NCBI RefSeq assembly: GCF_001591825.1
Contig: NZ_BCVQ01000015.1
Span: 23,421 to 87,420, forward strand
Length of the DNA stretch: 64,000 nt
Source: Rossellomorea vietnamensis NBRC 101237
GTDB taxonomy: Bacteria > Bacillota > Bacilli > Bacillales > Bacillaceae_B
Direction of reading: 5' to 3'
The notes under the pieces are model-generated. The model was not told where the DNA came from, made no database searches, and was given only the letters and a program-made list of their open reading frames with translations. Numbering within the stretch: the stretch's first letter is position 1; every line of letters starts with the position of its first letter. Shown here one piece after another: positions 33,408-42,864 of the stretch. The translations under genes and the position numbers were made by a program.

Positions 33408-35405
33408 ATGAAAGGATTCACATTATTAGTACAAGATTTAAAAGCCATGGTCAGCCATAAGCATAGAAGGATCGCCCTGGGCTTTCTTCTTTTAGTTCCA
33501 TTAATCTATTCGGGTTTATTCCTGTCAGGCTACTGGAATCCATATGGAAAGCTTGAGCAATTACCTGTTGCCATCGTCAATGAAGACGAGGGAAGCGTAA
33601 TGGAGGATGAACCGATAGAGGCAGGGAAGGATTTTGTAAAGGAACTGAAAAATTCAGAAGATCTGAACTTCAAGTTCGTTTCCTCTACTAAGGCCAATGA
33701 AGGTCTTAAAGAAGGCACGTACTACATGGTCGTGACCATCCCTAAAGACTTCTCGGAAAAGGTGAGCACCTTGATGGATGAACATCCCGAGCCTGCCGAA
33801 CTACTTTATAAAGACAACCCTGGTAAAAATTTCGTCGCCTCGCAAATCAGTTCGAGTGCTACGGAAAAAATGAAAAGCAAGCTGTCTGATACGATTTCCA
33901 AATCCTATGCAGATGGAGTGTTCTCAAAGTTTGAGGAATTAGGGAAGGGATTAACGAAAGCGAGTGATGGAGCGAACCGGCTGCATGAAGGAATCGCAGA
34001 TGAAAAGGCAGGAATGAACAAGTTTGCAGCCGGAATCGACTCACTTGGTGAAGGTTCTCTCACTCTTCAAGCTGGCAGTGAAAAACTATCTGATGGAGCA
34101 GGTTCCTTTGAAAGTGGGCTTCATCATCTCGATTCAAGCTCAGCTCAACTAGCCGGCGGGATGAAGAGCCTGTCACAAGCCGGAGAGAAAATGAATAATG
34201 GCACCGAACAACTGGCGAGTCAAACGAAACAGCTTGCAGGTGCAGAGAATAGGCTTACAGAGCAGCAAACGGAGGCTAGACAAGAGGCAGAAGAGCTGAA
34301 AAACGAGCTTCAAGCCTATCAGGAATCACATCCAGAGGTGGAAAATGATCCTGCATTCGCAACGATTCAATCACAGGCGGAAAAATTGTCAGCATCCACC
34401 TCGGAGCTTGAAAATGAACAAGTGAAACTCCATCAACAATCAGAACAGCTTGCCGGAGGACAAAGTAAGCTGCATGCAGGGTTTTCTCAATTGGCAGACA
34501 AATTGACCCATGCATCCAACGGAGCTTCTGATTTAGCGTCGGGTACATCCACGCTTTCTTCCGGCTTTGCCGATTGGAACAGGGGATTCAGAACCCTGAC
34601 TGCCGGAATCGACCGTATAACCAACGGAACGGACAAGCTTTCTTCAGGAGTAGGTGCTTTGAATGAAGGATTGACAAACCTGGAAGCAGGCTCAGGAGAA
34701 TTATCATCGAAACTCAGCGATGCTGCAGAAAAAACGTCAGCCGTTCATTCGACGGATGAGTTAACGTCCATGTTCTCGGATCCCGTCCATCTTGTGAAAT
34801 CCAATGTGTCAAAGGTTCCGAACTATGGAACAGGGATTGCTCCCTATTTCTTGTCATTGGCGTTATACGTCGGAGGAATCATGGCAGCGAATATCCTGCC
34901 ACTCGCTAGACGCAATGATCTTCACGTAAATGGAACGACCCACTTCATCAATAAGTTGGGGTTGGTGTTTTTCATCGGTGCCATTCAGGCACTCATTGTC
35001 GACGGGGTCCTTTTGTTTGGATTCCATTTAGAGGTCGTAAATATACCGCTGTTTATCCTATCAAGTGTCATTGTTTCCTTTACGTTCATGACGTTTATCT
35101 TCATGCTGATCACCGTGTTCGGTTTCGTCGGGAAGTTTCTGGCCGTCACCTTCCTTGTCCTGCAATTGGCGACATGCGGAGGGACCTTCCCGAGAGACTT
35201 GAATACACCGATATTGCGCATTATTGGGGAAAACTTACCGATGGCGCACTCATTAAGCAGCTTCCAGGAAGTCATTACCCTCGGGGACTTCACTCAGCTG
35301 ACGCACCAGCTGTGGATCCTGTTTGCCTATTTGGCTGTGGCCGGTGGGATCGCCTGGTTTACCACCCATATGCAGCATTCCAAAGCCGCTGAAGTCGCGG
35401 AATGA
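33408..35405 (+). CDS. YhgE/Pip family membrane protein
   Basis: 665 residues. One membrane span near residues 20-40, a YhgE/Pip domain with PVAIVNEDEG, then a long extracytoplasmic region (about 180-465) made of short repeats of the form LxxGxxxLxxG, helical and coiled-coil like, and a C-terminal block of five or six membrane spans. Related to the phage-infection protein Pip of Lactococcus and to YueB/EsaA of type VII secretion. The ABC-2-like C-terminus suggests export or cell-surface function. ATG 33408 follows AAGGAG. Probably regulated by the divergent LysR. Confidence 0.88.
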   Translation: MKGFTLLVQDLKAMVSHKHRRIALGFLLLVPLIYSGLFLSGYWNPYGKLEQLPVAIVNEDEGSVMEDEPIEAGKDFVKELKNSEDLNFKFVSSTKANEGLKEGTYYMVVTIPKDFSEKVSTLMDEHPEPAELLYKDNPGKNFVASQISSSATEKMKSKLSDTISKSYADGVFSKFEELGKGLTKASDGANRLHEGIADEKAGMNKFAAGIDSLGEGSLTLQAGSEKLSDGAGSFESGLHHLDSSSAQLAGGMKSLSQAGEKMNNGTEQLASQTKQLAGAENRLTEQQTEARQEAEELKNELQAYQESHPEVENDPAFATIQSQAEKLSASTSELENEQVKLHQQSEQLAGGQSKLHAGFSQLADKLTHASNGASDLASGTSTLSSGFADWNRGFRTLTAGIDRITNGTDKLSSGVGALNEGLTNLEAGSGELSSKLSDAAEKTSAVHSTDELTSMFSDPVHLVKSNVSKVPNYGTGIAPYFLSLALYVGGIMAANILPLARRNDLHVNGTTHFINKLGLVFFIGAIQALIVDGVLLFGFHLEVVNIPLFILSSVIVSFTFMTFIFMLITVFGFVGKFLAVTFLVLQLATCGGTFPRDLNTPILRIIGENLPMAHSLSSFQEVITLGDFTQLTHQLWILFAYLAVAGGIAWFTTHMQHSKAAEVAE

Positions 35406-35410
35406 TCATA

Positions 35411-35448
35411 AAAATGCCTGCCCCCGATCAAATGGGGGGCAGGCATTT
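35411..35448. terminator. Bidirectional terminator
   Basis: Stem AAAATGCCTGCCCCC with complement and T run; separates convergent YhgE/Pip and DUF1836 genes. Confidence 0.9.
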
Positions 35449-35452
35449 TTTG

Positions 35453-36157
35453 TTAAGAAAAGGCATCCATGACATATCTCTTCGTTACATCCTGATAAAA
35501 TCCGGCCTGGACCGTCAAAACGGATACAATCATGACATTAAGGACTTTGGTGAGGTTTTCCTCCGCAATTCCATCAAACGTTGCCAGCATAGCCCGGCAC
35601 TCATCCTTGATGAATCCATCGATATGTTCGTTCACTGAACCATCCGCCGTTTTGATTGACGGGAGGGACTGGTGGTGGATCTGATCGAAAATGGATGCAT
35701 AGGCAAGATAAAGATCCGTGGGATTGACGATGTCATCGGTTCGGTCTTCAATATTATTGAACACAAGAGTCAGGATCTTACGAATTGATTCGAAATCAAG
35801 GGTCGCTTTCAGGTCTTCGACGATGAATAACATGGCGGCCTGTTCGGTGGTGTACTTTTTACCGAGTTGGGGGGACCCGATCAATCCTCTTACATCCCGT
35901 TTCACCCAGTTCTGGACGGTGCTTTGGGGAAAATTGGTGAATTCGATCAGGTTTCCCAGGGAGACGATCTCTTTAAGGGAAAAGCCGATGTCGCCTTTGA
36001 CTGGTTTAAGGATTTTTTGGATGATGGGAGGACGCTCCCTTTGAATGGGGTCCGACCAAATTGCCCCGATCACCGCATGTGGAGTCCTGCTCGCAGTGCC
36101 GTTCAGAGAGAGCAGCAGGTCGGCCATATTTTTGCGTGTCAGTTTAAACGTTTCCAT
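35453..36157 (-). CDS. DUF1836 domain protein
   Basis: 234 residues. A central stretch with a MerR-like HTH flavour (LGNLIEFTNFPQSTVQNWVK, then KKYTTEQAAMLFIVEDLKA) is typical of DUF1836, thought to be DNA-binding. The rest is helical. Start is set at METFKLTRKN (36157) behind GGGG; the upstream 24 codons have no family character. Role unknown. It ends only five bases from the shared terminator. Confidence 0.82.
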   Translation of the reverse strand: METFKLTRKNMADLLLSLNGTASRTPHAVIGAIWSDPIQRERPPIIQKILKPVKGDIGFSLKEIVSLGNLIEFTNFPQSTVQNWVKRDVRGLIGSPQLGKKYTTEQAAMLFIVEDLKATLDFESIRKILTLVFNNIEDRTDDIVNPTDLYLAYASIFDQIHHQSLPSIKTADGSVNEHIDGFIKDECRAMLATFDGIAEENLTKVLNVMIVSVLTVQAGFYQDVTKRYVMDAFS

Positions 36158-36312
36158 CGTGATTACCCCGTCTCTTTTGCAAATATCTTCTTCTATACTA
36201 CTGGTTAGGTGAAGTCTCGTCAATTTCACCTTTTGCTTGTATTTTGAACATGAAGGATTTATAATATTATCAGATACAGGTTCATTTGAACTTGAAATAG
36301 GAGTGAGAAAAG

Positions 36313-37194
36313 ATGGGGAAACGAATATTTTATTTCCTGTTAACGAACGTTTTAGTACTACTGACGATTAGCATCATTTTTTCCGTCACAGGAGCGGGGA
36401 ATTACATCACGGCTTCAGGCGGATTGGATTTAGGGGCACTGCTCGTATTCAGTGCGATCATCGGTTTTTCCGGATCGTTCATCTCTTTAGCGATGTCACG
36501 CTGGATGGCGAAGAGGATGATGGGTGTACAGGTATTGAATCCGGATGGCTCTTTATCATCTGAGGAACGTGCCGTTGTCGAGAAAGTCCACCGTCTATCA
36601 AAAGCGGCAGGACTCATGCATATGCCGGAAGTGGGAATCTACCATTCTCCCGAAGTGAATGCATTTGCAACAGGACCTTCTAAGAAACGCTCCCTTGTTG
36701 CCGTTTCAACTGGATTGCTTCGTGAAATGGATGATGATGCGGTTGAAGGTGTCATTGCCCATGAAGTGGCCCACGTGGCGAACGGGGATATGGTGACGAT
36801 GACCCTGCTGCAAGGTGTGGTCAATACATTCGTTGTCTTCCTCGCACGGATCGCCGCATGGATTGCATCCCGATTTGCAAGGGAAGAAATGGCACCGATC
36901 GTGCATTTCATTGCTGTGATCGTATTCCAAATCGTCTTCTCGATTTTGGGAAGTCTAGTTGTCTTCGCTTATTCACGTCATCGTGAGTATCACGCAGATA
37001 GAGGCGGAGCGGATCTTGCCGGTAAGGATAAAATGGTCCATGCCCTGCAGATGCTGAAAGCTTACTCAAGCCGCATGAAGGGGGAAGACGACACGGCGAT
37101 TTCTACGTTGAAAATCAATGGACGACGTAAATCGGCGATGTTCTCGACTCACCCGGATTTGGATGAGCGGATCAGCCGTTTGCAGGCGAAATAA
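36313..37194 (+). CDS. htpX: Membrane metalloprotease HtpX
   Basis: 293-residue M48 family zinc protease of the cytoplasmic membrane that removes damaged membrane proteins, often with FtsH. Two N-terminal membrane spans, HEVAH zinc motif (His150, Glu151, His154), two more hydrophobic segments at about 180-220 and the third zinc ligand Glu in YHADRGGA region. AGGAG precedes ATG 36313 by nine bases. Monocistronic. Confidence 0.93.
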   Translation: MGKRIFYFLLTNVLVLLTISIIFSVTGAGNYITASGGLDLGALLVFSAIIGFSGSFISLAMSRWMAKRMMGVQVLNPDGSLSSEERAVVEKVHRLSKAAGLMHMPEVGIYHSPEVNAFATGPSKKRSLVAVSTGLLREMDDDAVEGVIAHEVAHVANGDMVTMTLLQGVVNTFVVFLARIAAWIASRFAREEMAPIVHFIAVIVFQIVFSILGSLVVFAYSRHREYHADRGGADLAGKDKMVHALQMLKAYSSRMKGEDDTAISTLKINGRRKSAMFSTHPDLDERISRLQAK

Positions 37195-37203
37195 TAGAAG
37201 ATT

Positions 37204-37242
37204 AAAAGGTGTCTGACTCCATTAAGGGGGCAGGCGCCTTTT
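37204..37242 (+). terminator. Terminator of htpX
   Basis: Imperfect stem AAAGGTGTCTG-type (AAAAGGTGTCTGACTCC against GGGGCAGGCGCCTTTT) with T run. Confidence 0.75.
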
Positions 37243-37359
37243 TTATGTTTCTGAAGAAAATGGTAAAAATTCCTCTACGAATAGATTCTATTCTTTTCCT
37301 CTCGCCGTGACCATTTCTCTACTCTATGAATATTTTACTAGTAAAGGAGGATACAAAAT

Positions 37360-38526
37360 ATGGTAAAAGCTAGTGATTATTTAATAGCATTGGATGATGG
37401 GCACGGTCTTGGGACAGCTGGTAAACGGACGCCTTATATTCCGTCCATCGGAAGGCAGATCCGGGAAAATGAATTCAATGAAAAAGTGACCTTATTTTTG
37501 AAATGGGAATTGGAGAGATGTGGATTCCGGACGCTGTTAACGGCTCCGACCGATGCAGATACCCCGCTTCAGGCGAGAACCGATGCCGCGAATTCCATGG
37601 GGGCGGATGCAATGGTTTCCAACCATTATAATGCTTTTGATGGGAAGTTTGATGGCCCGGGGAAGGATGCAGAAGGGCATTCGCTTCATGTATATTTCAA
37701 TGATGCAAAGGATAGGAAACTTGCTGAGAGCATTGCAAAGTACTTGAAACAGGGGACAAAGCAAGTGTACCGGGGGATCATTGAGCAGAACCTTCATATG
37801 ACGAGGGAGTTTGATGGGCCGGCGGTGCTTGTAGAGAATGGGTTCATGGATAATGAGAGGGAAGCGTTGCTCATGATCAACGAGGATTTTCAACGTGAGA
37901 CGGCAAGGGAGCAGGCACTGGGGGTGTGTGATTTCTTCGGGGTGCCATATGTGGCTGCAGGCAACGGCGGAAACGTCGGGTCACCTCCCGTATCCGGTGG
38001 GACAAGCACCGGAAATGTTGTCGGCAAACGCGTTGAGAGTATTTACAGAGGAGCAGAAGGTCTTGACTTCTACAGCCGGCCGACCTTCGATGATACCTAC
38101 CGTGCAGGAATACTGAAGTACGGGTATGGATTTCCGACGATTGTCCGGAAGCTGAAGGTGGAAGGGGCCGATATGTATGAAGTCATGAACTCCAGGGGCT
38201 ATGTGTTTTATGTGACCGCCTCACCGAAATATGTGAAGGTGGAAGGAAGCGGACAGCAAGGGGGCCAAGCCTCACCGCCGCCTGCAACAGGAGGGCCGAT
38301 TGCCATTGGGGAAATCACCATCATAGGAGTCGCCAATGCCGCCATCATACAAGATCGTCCGGATCGCTTGACCTCAAAAGATTTGGGTACCATCAGAAAA
38401 GGACGTACCATTCCCGTCACGGGATCCGTCAGAGGGAAAAACAGCAGCTCAGGCTATTGGGAAGTCGTCTACAACGGAAGAAGAGCTTATATCACCGGTG
38501 AATTCGGACGTTACAAAGCCTATTAG
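37360..38526 (+). CDS. N-acetylmuramoyl-L-alanine amidase with C-terminal SH3-like domains
   Basis: 388 residues. Amidase_3 domain at 1-195 with zinc ligands His15 (DDGHG), Glu38 and His89 (SNHYN) and catalytic Glu159 (VENGFMDN). Two SH3-like wall-binding modules follow, about 222-292 and 310-388, joined by Gly/Ser/Pro linkers. There is no signal peptide: it starts MVKASDYLIALDDGHG directly after AAAGGAGG. That matches phage endolysins or mother-cell spore lysis enzymes rather than an exported autolysin. No phage genes are near, so a domesticated endolysin is one possibility. Confidence 0.88.
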   Translation: MVKASDYLIALDDGHGLGTAGKRTPYIPSIGRQIRENEFNEKVTLFLKWELERCGFRTLLTAPTDADTPLQARTDAANSMGADAMVSNHYNAFDGKFDGPGKDAEGHSLHVYFNDAKDRKLAESIAKYLKQGTKQVYRGIIEQNLHMTREFDGPAVLVENGFMDNEREALLMINEDFQRETAREQALGVCDFFGVPYVAAGNGGNVGSPPVSGGTSTGNVVGKRVESIYRGAEGLDFYSRPTFDDTYRAGILKYGYGFPTIVRKLKVEGADMYEVMNSRGYVFYVTASPKYVKVEGSGQQGGQASPPPATGGPIAIGEITIIGVANAAIIQDRPDRLTSKDLGTIRKGRTIPVTGSVRGKNSSSGYWEVVYNGRRAYITGEFGRYKAY

Positions 38527-38542
38527 TCTGTTCCGATCAAAG

Positions 38543-38566
38543 AGGAGCCTTGCATGCAAGGCTCCT
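38543..38566 (+). terminator. Terminator of amidase gene
   Basis: Perfect 24-base palindrome of AGGAGCCTTGCA with its complement, then TCTTTG; a hairpin with T-rich tail. Confidence 0.75.
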
Positions 38567-38663
38567 TCTTTGTGCTCTTTGCCCCCTATATCCCCTGTTG
38601 CAATCCGCCTCCATTTTTAATAAAGTATAGAGTTAGAGAGCAATTTGAAGGAGGACGTAGATA

Positions 38664-40052
38664 GTGTCGAATAATAAACCAGAAACAATGGTTGCTACTA
38701 TAGAAGAATTAGATCAAAAAGGGTCGGGACAGGCTGTGATCTGGCGTGAGAATGAGCTGGGGAATCCGAAGAAGCTGCGACTCACCATCCCTCAGACCCT
38801 GATCGGGGAAAAGGTGAAGGTGACGGTCGATCAACCGGATCGCAGGAGACGTAAGGCGATGGCGGATGAAATCCTGGAGGCGAACCCAGAGCGTATCGAA
38901 CCACCTTGTCCACATTTTGACCGCTGTGGAGGTTGTGTGTGGCAGCATTGGGACTATGAGGGTCAGCTGAAGCACAAGACCGATCACGTGAAAGAAGCTC
39001 TGAATGGGCAGGGGTTTGATCCCGCACTTGTCCGTGACACGATGGGAATGGACAACCCTTGGCGTTATCGCAATAAGATGGAGTTTACCTTCTCACCGGA
39101 TGGAGCCCTTGGTTTACATGAGCAGGGGAATTTCCGGAAGATCATTTCACTTGAAACCTGCCTGATTGCAAGTGAGGAGATGGTGGAAGCGACGATGGAA
39201 GTCGCTGATTGGGTGAAGGATCATGACTTGCAGGGGTATGACAAAGATAAGCATGAAGGGTTATTGCGCCATTTGATGGTTCGCCAATCGTTTGCGACGG
39301 GTGAATTGATGCTTGCTGTGTTCGCTACGGAAGCACCTCATCTCCACTCAGATGCGGTTAAAGATTTAATGAGACGTGTTGAAGAGAAATTCCCACAAGT
39401 GAAGAGTCTATTATGGCTTGAAAACACGGCATGGGCAGACCGTACCCAGGCAGAGGAAATCCACCTGCTTTCGGGACGTGATTTCATCTATGACGAAATG
39501 GACGGCTACCGTTTCCGTCTATGGTTCGATACGTTCTTCCAGACGAATCCGACGCAGGCACAGAAGCTTGTGGACCTGGCGGTTGAGATGAGCCAGCCGA
39601 AGAAAACGGAGAAGATGATCGATCTTTTCTGTGGAGTAGGGACGTTCTCTCTTCCATTTGCAAGCAAAGTAGGGGAGCTTGCTGGTATCGAGATCGTGGA
39701 AAGCTCCATTGAATCGGCGAAACGGAATGCAGATGATAACGGAATCTCCAATACGACATTCCTCGCAAAGGATGCACGGAAAGGAATCGACCAGATGCTC
39801 GAAACGTTCGGTCATCCACAGCTGTTGATGCTTGACCCACCGCGTTCCGGTGCCGGTGGGAAAGTGATGAGAAGGATCGGTCGCGCGAAACCTGAGCGAA
39901 TCGTGTACGTTTCATGCAATCCGGATACGTTCGCGACGGATATCAAGGAACTTGAGCCCTTCGGCTATACCCTTGATGCGGTTCAACCCGTAGACCTATT
40001 CCCTCATACGGTGCATGTGGAATGTGTCGCCACACTGACATTGAATTCATAA
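38664..40052 (+). CDS. 23S rRNA (uracil-5-)-methyltransferase, RlmD/RlmCD type
   Basis: 462 residues; SAM-dependent RNA m5U methyltransferase of the TrmA/RlmD family. An N-terminal TRAM-like barrel is followed by three cysteines of a 4Fe-4S cluster (Cys82, Cys88, Cys91; the fourth in ETCLIA), then the Rossmann core with DLFCGVGTFSLPFA, DPPRSGAG and the nucleophile in YVSCNPDTFATD. The base methylated (U747, U1939 or both) cannot be read from sequence. Start GTG 38664 behind AAGGAGG. Confidence 0.9.
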   Translation: MSNNKPETMVATIEELDQKGSGQAVIWRENELGNPKKLRLTIPQTLIGEKVKVTVDQPDRRRRKAMADEILEANPERIEPPCPHFDRCGGCVWQHWDYEGQLKHKTDHVKEALNGQGFDPALVRDTMGMDNPWRYRNKMEFTFSPDGALGLHEQGNFRKIISLETCLIASEEMVEATMEVADWVKDHDLQGYDKDKHEGLLRHLMVRQSFATGELMLAVFATEAPHLHSDAVKDLMRRVEEKFPQVKSLLWLENTAWADRTQAEEIHLLSGRDFIYDEMDGYRFRLWFDTFFQTNPTQAQKLVDLAVEMSQPKKTEKMIDLFCGVGTFSLPFASKVGELAGIEIVESSIESAKRNADDNGISNTTFLAKDARKGIDQMLETFGHPQLLMLDPPRSGAGGKVMRRIGRAKPERIVYVSCNPDTFATDIKELEPFGYTLDAVQPVDLFPHTVHVECVATLTLNS

Positions 40053-40083
40053 GCGGGAAGGACTTTCCACTCCCCTTATCAAT

Positions 40084-40117
40084 AAAACACCCGACCCAAT
40101 GGGGGCCGGGTGTTTTT
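40084..40117 (+). terminator. Terminator of methyltransferase gene
   Basis: Stem AAAACACCCGG-like with CCGGGTGTTTTTT. Confidence 0.85.
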
Positions 40118-40150
40118 TGATGGTTCATTATTATCTATCAAAGATAGTAA

Positions 40151-40182
40151 GAGGGACGGACCTCCATGGAGGTCCGTCCCTG
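40151..40182. repeat. GGGACGGACC hairpin
   Basis: Perfect inverted pair of the decamer (40153-40162, 40171-40180) joined through CTCCATGGAG; lies beside the lipoprotein stop, T-rich on the plus side. Likely a terminator between convergent genes. Confidence 0.8.
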
Positions 40183-40188
40183 AATTTT

Positions 40189-40779
40189 TCATTTGATCGG
40201 CCTTGATTTTTTGAATACGTCTGTCAGGTTCCATTTTACGCCATTGCCGCTTGGGTCAGAAATGTTGACGATTGGTGCGACCTTAATTATGCCGGTTATT
40301 GTTCTTCCATTGTGCTTGAAATCTGTCCGGCCGATAGTGGCAGCAATATTTTCTCCCCACAATCCGTATGTTTCCTGGATCTTTGATTTTTGGATAGCGG
40401 GATTGAAAAGAACCTCCAATTTGTAACGTTTATCAGGGTTGACCCGTTCCACTTTGATTTGGAACTTCCCTTTTTCGTCCACTACCCCGGTACTTTCTGT
40501 GACGTATTCCATGTCTTCTTCCCCCTGCCAGTTGATCACCCTTGCATACGATTCATGGTCCCCGTATTCCTTGAGTCCGGCAAACATGATGGAGTCTTTG
40601 GGAAGGTTGCTTTGTCCATCCACCACCAGTTCGTTATCCTGAAGGAGTACCGTCCCGGTCAATTCAATCCTCACCCCGGAAGGAGCTTCCTGTTTTGGAG
40701 GAAGTTCCGTTGCCATTTCAACCCGGCATCCTGTCAGGAACAGGATAGTGAAAAGGATAAATAGTAGCCGACTTCTCAA
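40189..40779 (-). CDS. Lipoprotein of the permease operon
   Basis: 196 residues with a lipoprotein signal MRSRLLFILFTILFLTGC (lipidated Cys18). The mature part is beta-rich, with IELTGTVLLQDNELVVDGQSN resembling an immunoglobulin-like fold. Its start overlaps the stop of the permease before it by four bases, so it is the third gene of that operon. It is too small to be a normal peptide-binding protein; it might be an accessory or sensor for the permeases. No family recognised with certainty. Confidence 0.78.
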   Translation of the reverse strand: MRSRLLFILFTILFLTGCRVEMATELPPKQEAPSGVRIELTGTVLLQDNELVVDGQSNLPKDSIMFAGLKEYGDHESYARVINWQGEEDMEYVTESTGVVDEKGKFQIKVERVNPDKRYKLEVLFNPAIQKSKIQETYGLWGENIAATIGRTDFKHNGRTITGIIKVAPIVNISDPSGNGVKWNLTDVFKKSRPIK

Positions 40780-41801
40780 TGGAATTCCTCCTTTGATCGG
40801 TTTGTGAATGAAAAAGGATCTTCAAGGTATGACGGATTTTCCGGCTGCTTGGAAGGCTTCTCATCCTTCGTGACAGGAAACGTATCCTCGAGTAGGACTT
40901 CTTTTAAATACCTGGTCAATTCATTGATACTGAAGATCGAAACGGCAAAGAAAGCGAGAGGGGTCAACACGAGCCACGTATGAAGGAAGACCATCTGAAT
41001 ATTGATGCTCATGGTGGCCGCCCATTCATTTGTGTAAGAGAAATATTCAGGTACGGGCTCAGTGATCCCGAAGTTTGCTATTTTTAAGCCTCCCAAACAG
41101 ATATGAAGAACCCCGATTTGAATGAGGAGATAAAGGGTTTGAGAGATTTGTTCCGAAAACATGACGAGAGCATGACGGCTGAATTGTGGACGTAAATGCC
41201 GTCTGATGATATAAAATCTGCTCGCCCCAATCTGTCGGGAAACGCTAATGAAATCATTTTTCAAATACTCTCTCATTTCTTCCCCGATATACATCCCCAG
41301 TGAAGGGATCACAATGATGGCAATCACCCCAATTTCGATGATCAAAAATTGAAACGAATACATAGCCCCTGACTCAAATGCAAGCTGGAGTGGGCTTAGG
41401 AGAACGAAGGCAATGATCGCTAAGGGGATGAAGTTGAACGTGTCCCCGATTCCTTTGATCATCTGTCTCGTCCAATCAGGAAGAAAAGCATATATGATGC
41501 CGAACAAGAATCCACCGACCATACGGAGGAGGGCGATGGCGATAGCAGACAGCAGCGTGTATTTGGCACCTGAAAGGAGCAGATAGAATAGATTCCGCCC
41601 CAGTTTATCGCTGCCCAAAGGGGCCATTTCCTCCATTGAATATGGAGGATCTGCAATCAATCTTCCGGCATCGTCTTTTAAGAACGACGGCCCGGGCTCA
41701 AGGAGTTCCGGATACAACGCAGGCACGATGAAGCTGGCTGAGAGAAGAATCAGAAGAAATCCGAGTGGGAGCCAAAAACGAAATGATCTAAGAATGATCA
41801 T
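40776..41801 (-). CDS. Peptide-type ABC transporter permease (DppC-like), second system
   Basis: 341 residues, six membrane segments, with MAPLGSDKLGRNLFYLLLSG matching the PLGTDxxGR region of OppC/DppC and an EAA-like loop (FISVSRQIGASRFYIIRRHL). ATG 41801 has GGGGAGG six bases upstream and overlaps the stop of the upstream permease. Paralogue of the gene at 26060-27088. As there, no ATPase or solute-binding protein is present. Confidence 0.82.
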   Translation of the reverse strand: MIILRSFRFWLPLGFLLILLSASFIVPALYPELLEPGPSFLKDDAGRLIADPPYSMEEMAPLGSDKLGRNLFYLLLSGAKYTLLSAIAIALLRMVGGFLFGIIYAFLPDWTRQMIKGIGDTFNFIPLAIIAFVLLSPLQLAFESGAMYSFQFLIIEIGVIAIIVIPSLGMYIGEEMREYLKNDFISVSRQIGASRFYIIRRHLRPQFSRHALVMFSEQISQTLYLLIQIGVLHICLGGLKIANFGITEPVPEYFSYTNEWAATMSINIQMVFLHTWLVLTPLAFFAVSIFSINELTRYLKEVLLEDTFPVTKDEKPSKQPENPSYLEDPFSFTNRSKEEFH

Positions 41802-42694
41802 GAACGGACCTCCCCGCCGGACAGCCATTTCTTAAGTAATACGGCTCCCAAAGTAAACACAATGAAAAAGGGTATGTAAATCATCAGCATTCCGATAAAA
41901 AAGGCACTCGGCGTATTGATCGACACATCCAAAAGCACATTCATAAATCCATTAATGTTAAAGAGAATCTCGATGATCAACAAATTGGAAAGCATGAGAA
42001 GAAAAATCGGTTTGATATGATAATAAAAGTGGATCCATACATTCCGGAATAAGTGAACCCAGATCGTATAGGCCTTCGAGAATCCTTTTGAATAGGAATA
42101 CTCTACATACGGTTTTTCTTCTTCTTCCCGAAGCTGAAATAAGAATTGCTTTGTCAAAAACGCGATCGGCATGATGGCAAGACAAATGATCGGGAGTAGG
42201 TAAGTTTTTTCATCCCCAAGGGTATAGATTTCAAACAGTAGGATATCCGTTTTCTTAAAAAACCAGACGATGAATAGCTGGATGAATACAATGATCATGA
42301 CGTCCGGAAGGGAATCCAGTGAATCGAGTAAGCGAAAGCAGACCCGGTAGACCTTCCTTGGTAAAAACATAAACAAGTAGCTTATCAGTGAAGACATGCC
42401 GGCAGCAAGGAAAAGGGCAAGCAACAGGAGCGAGAAGGAATAGCCGAACAGTTGGAAAAACAATGGGTAAAACGGATAGCTTTTGTAGTCCATCGGATCG
42501 CCGACTTTGATGATGATGGATCCGGGTTGAAGTATTTCACGGGCCATTTCCTGAAGGGTTTGGAGATACTTTCCCAGCATGATGACCAATTCAGTATCGA
42601 ATGCCAGGAGAGAACCTGCAGCGCTGAAAAGGAATAGACCGATACATGTGAGTAGGAATTGAATGGGAAGACCGACGATAGGTAATCTTCTCAG
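41798..42694 (-). CDS. Peptide-type ABC transporter permease (DppB-like), second system
   Basis: About 298 residues with six membrane segments; LDSLPDVMIIVFIQLFIVWF and the loop YVEYSYSKGFSKAYTIWVHL are shared with the permease at 25194-26063. Start is unclear: TTG 42709 and GTG 42703 lie on or before the ribosome site GGAGGTG (42701-42707), and the codon seven bases after it is CTG 42694. CUG initiation is therefore the best reading. First gene of a permease-permease-lipoprotein operon. Confidence 0.8.
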   Translation of the reverse strand: MRRLPIVGLPIQFLLTCIGLFLFSAAGSLLAFDTELVIMLGKYLQTLQEMAREILQPGSIIIKVGDPMDYKSYPFYPLFFQLFGYSFSLLLLALFLAAGMSSLISYLFMFLPRKVYRVCFRLLDSLDSLPDVMIIVFIQLFIVWFFKKTDILLFEIYTLGDEKTYLLPIICLAIMPIAFLTKQFLFQLREEEEKPYVEYSYSKGFSKAYTIWVHLFRNVWIHFYYHIKPIFLLMLSNLLIIEILFNINGFMNVLLDVSINTPSAFFIGMLMIYIPFFIVFTLGAVLLKKWLSGGEVRS

Positions 42695-42864
42695 TTGACA
42701 CACCTCCAATGTCTTTTAGAATTAGTATAACTTCACATTACAAAAATTTCAAAATAATTTTAATTTTTACAATTATGTTAATTTGCTGGGAGGACAACCT
42801 TTGTATAGTAATCCGCACCGATGAAAATCCTATCTGTAGGAGATATAGACGAAAGGATGGTTGA

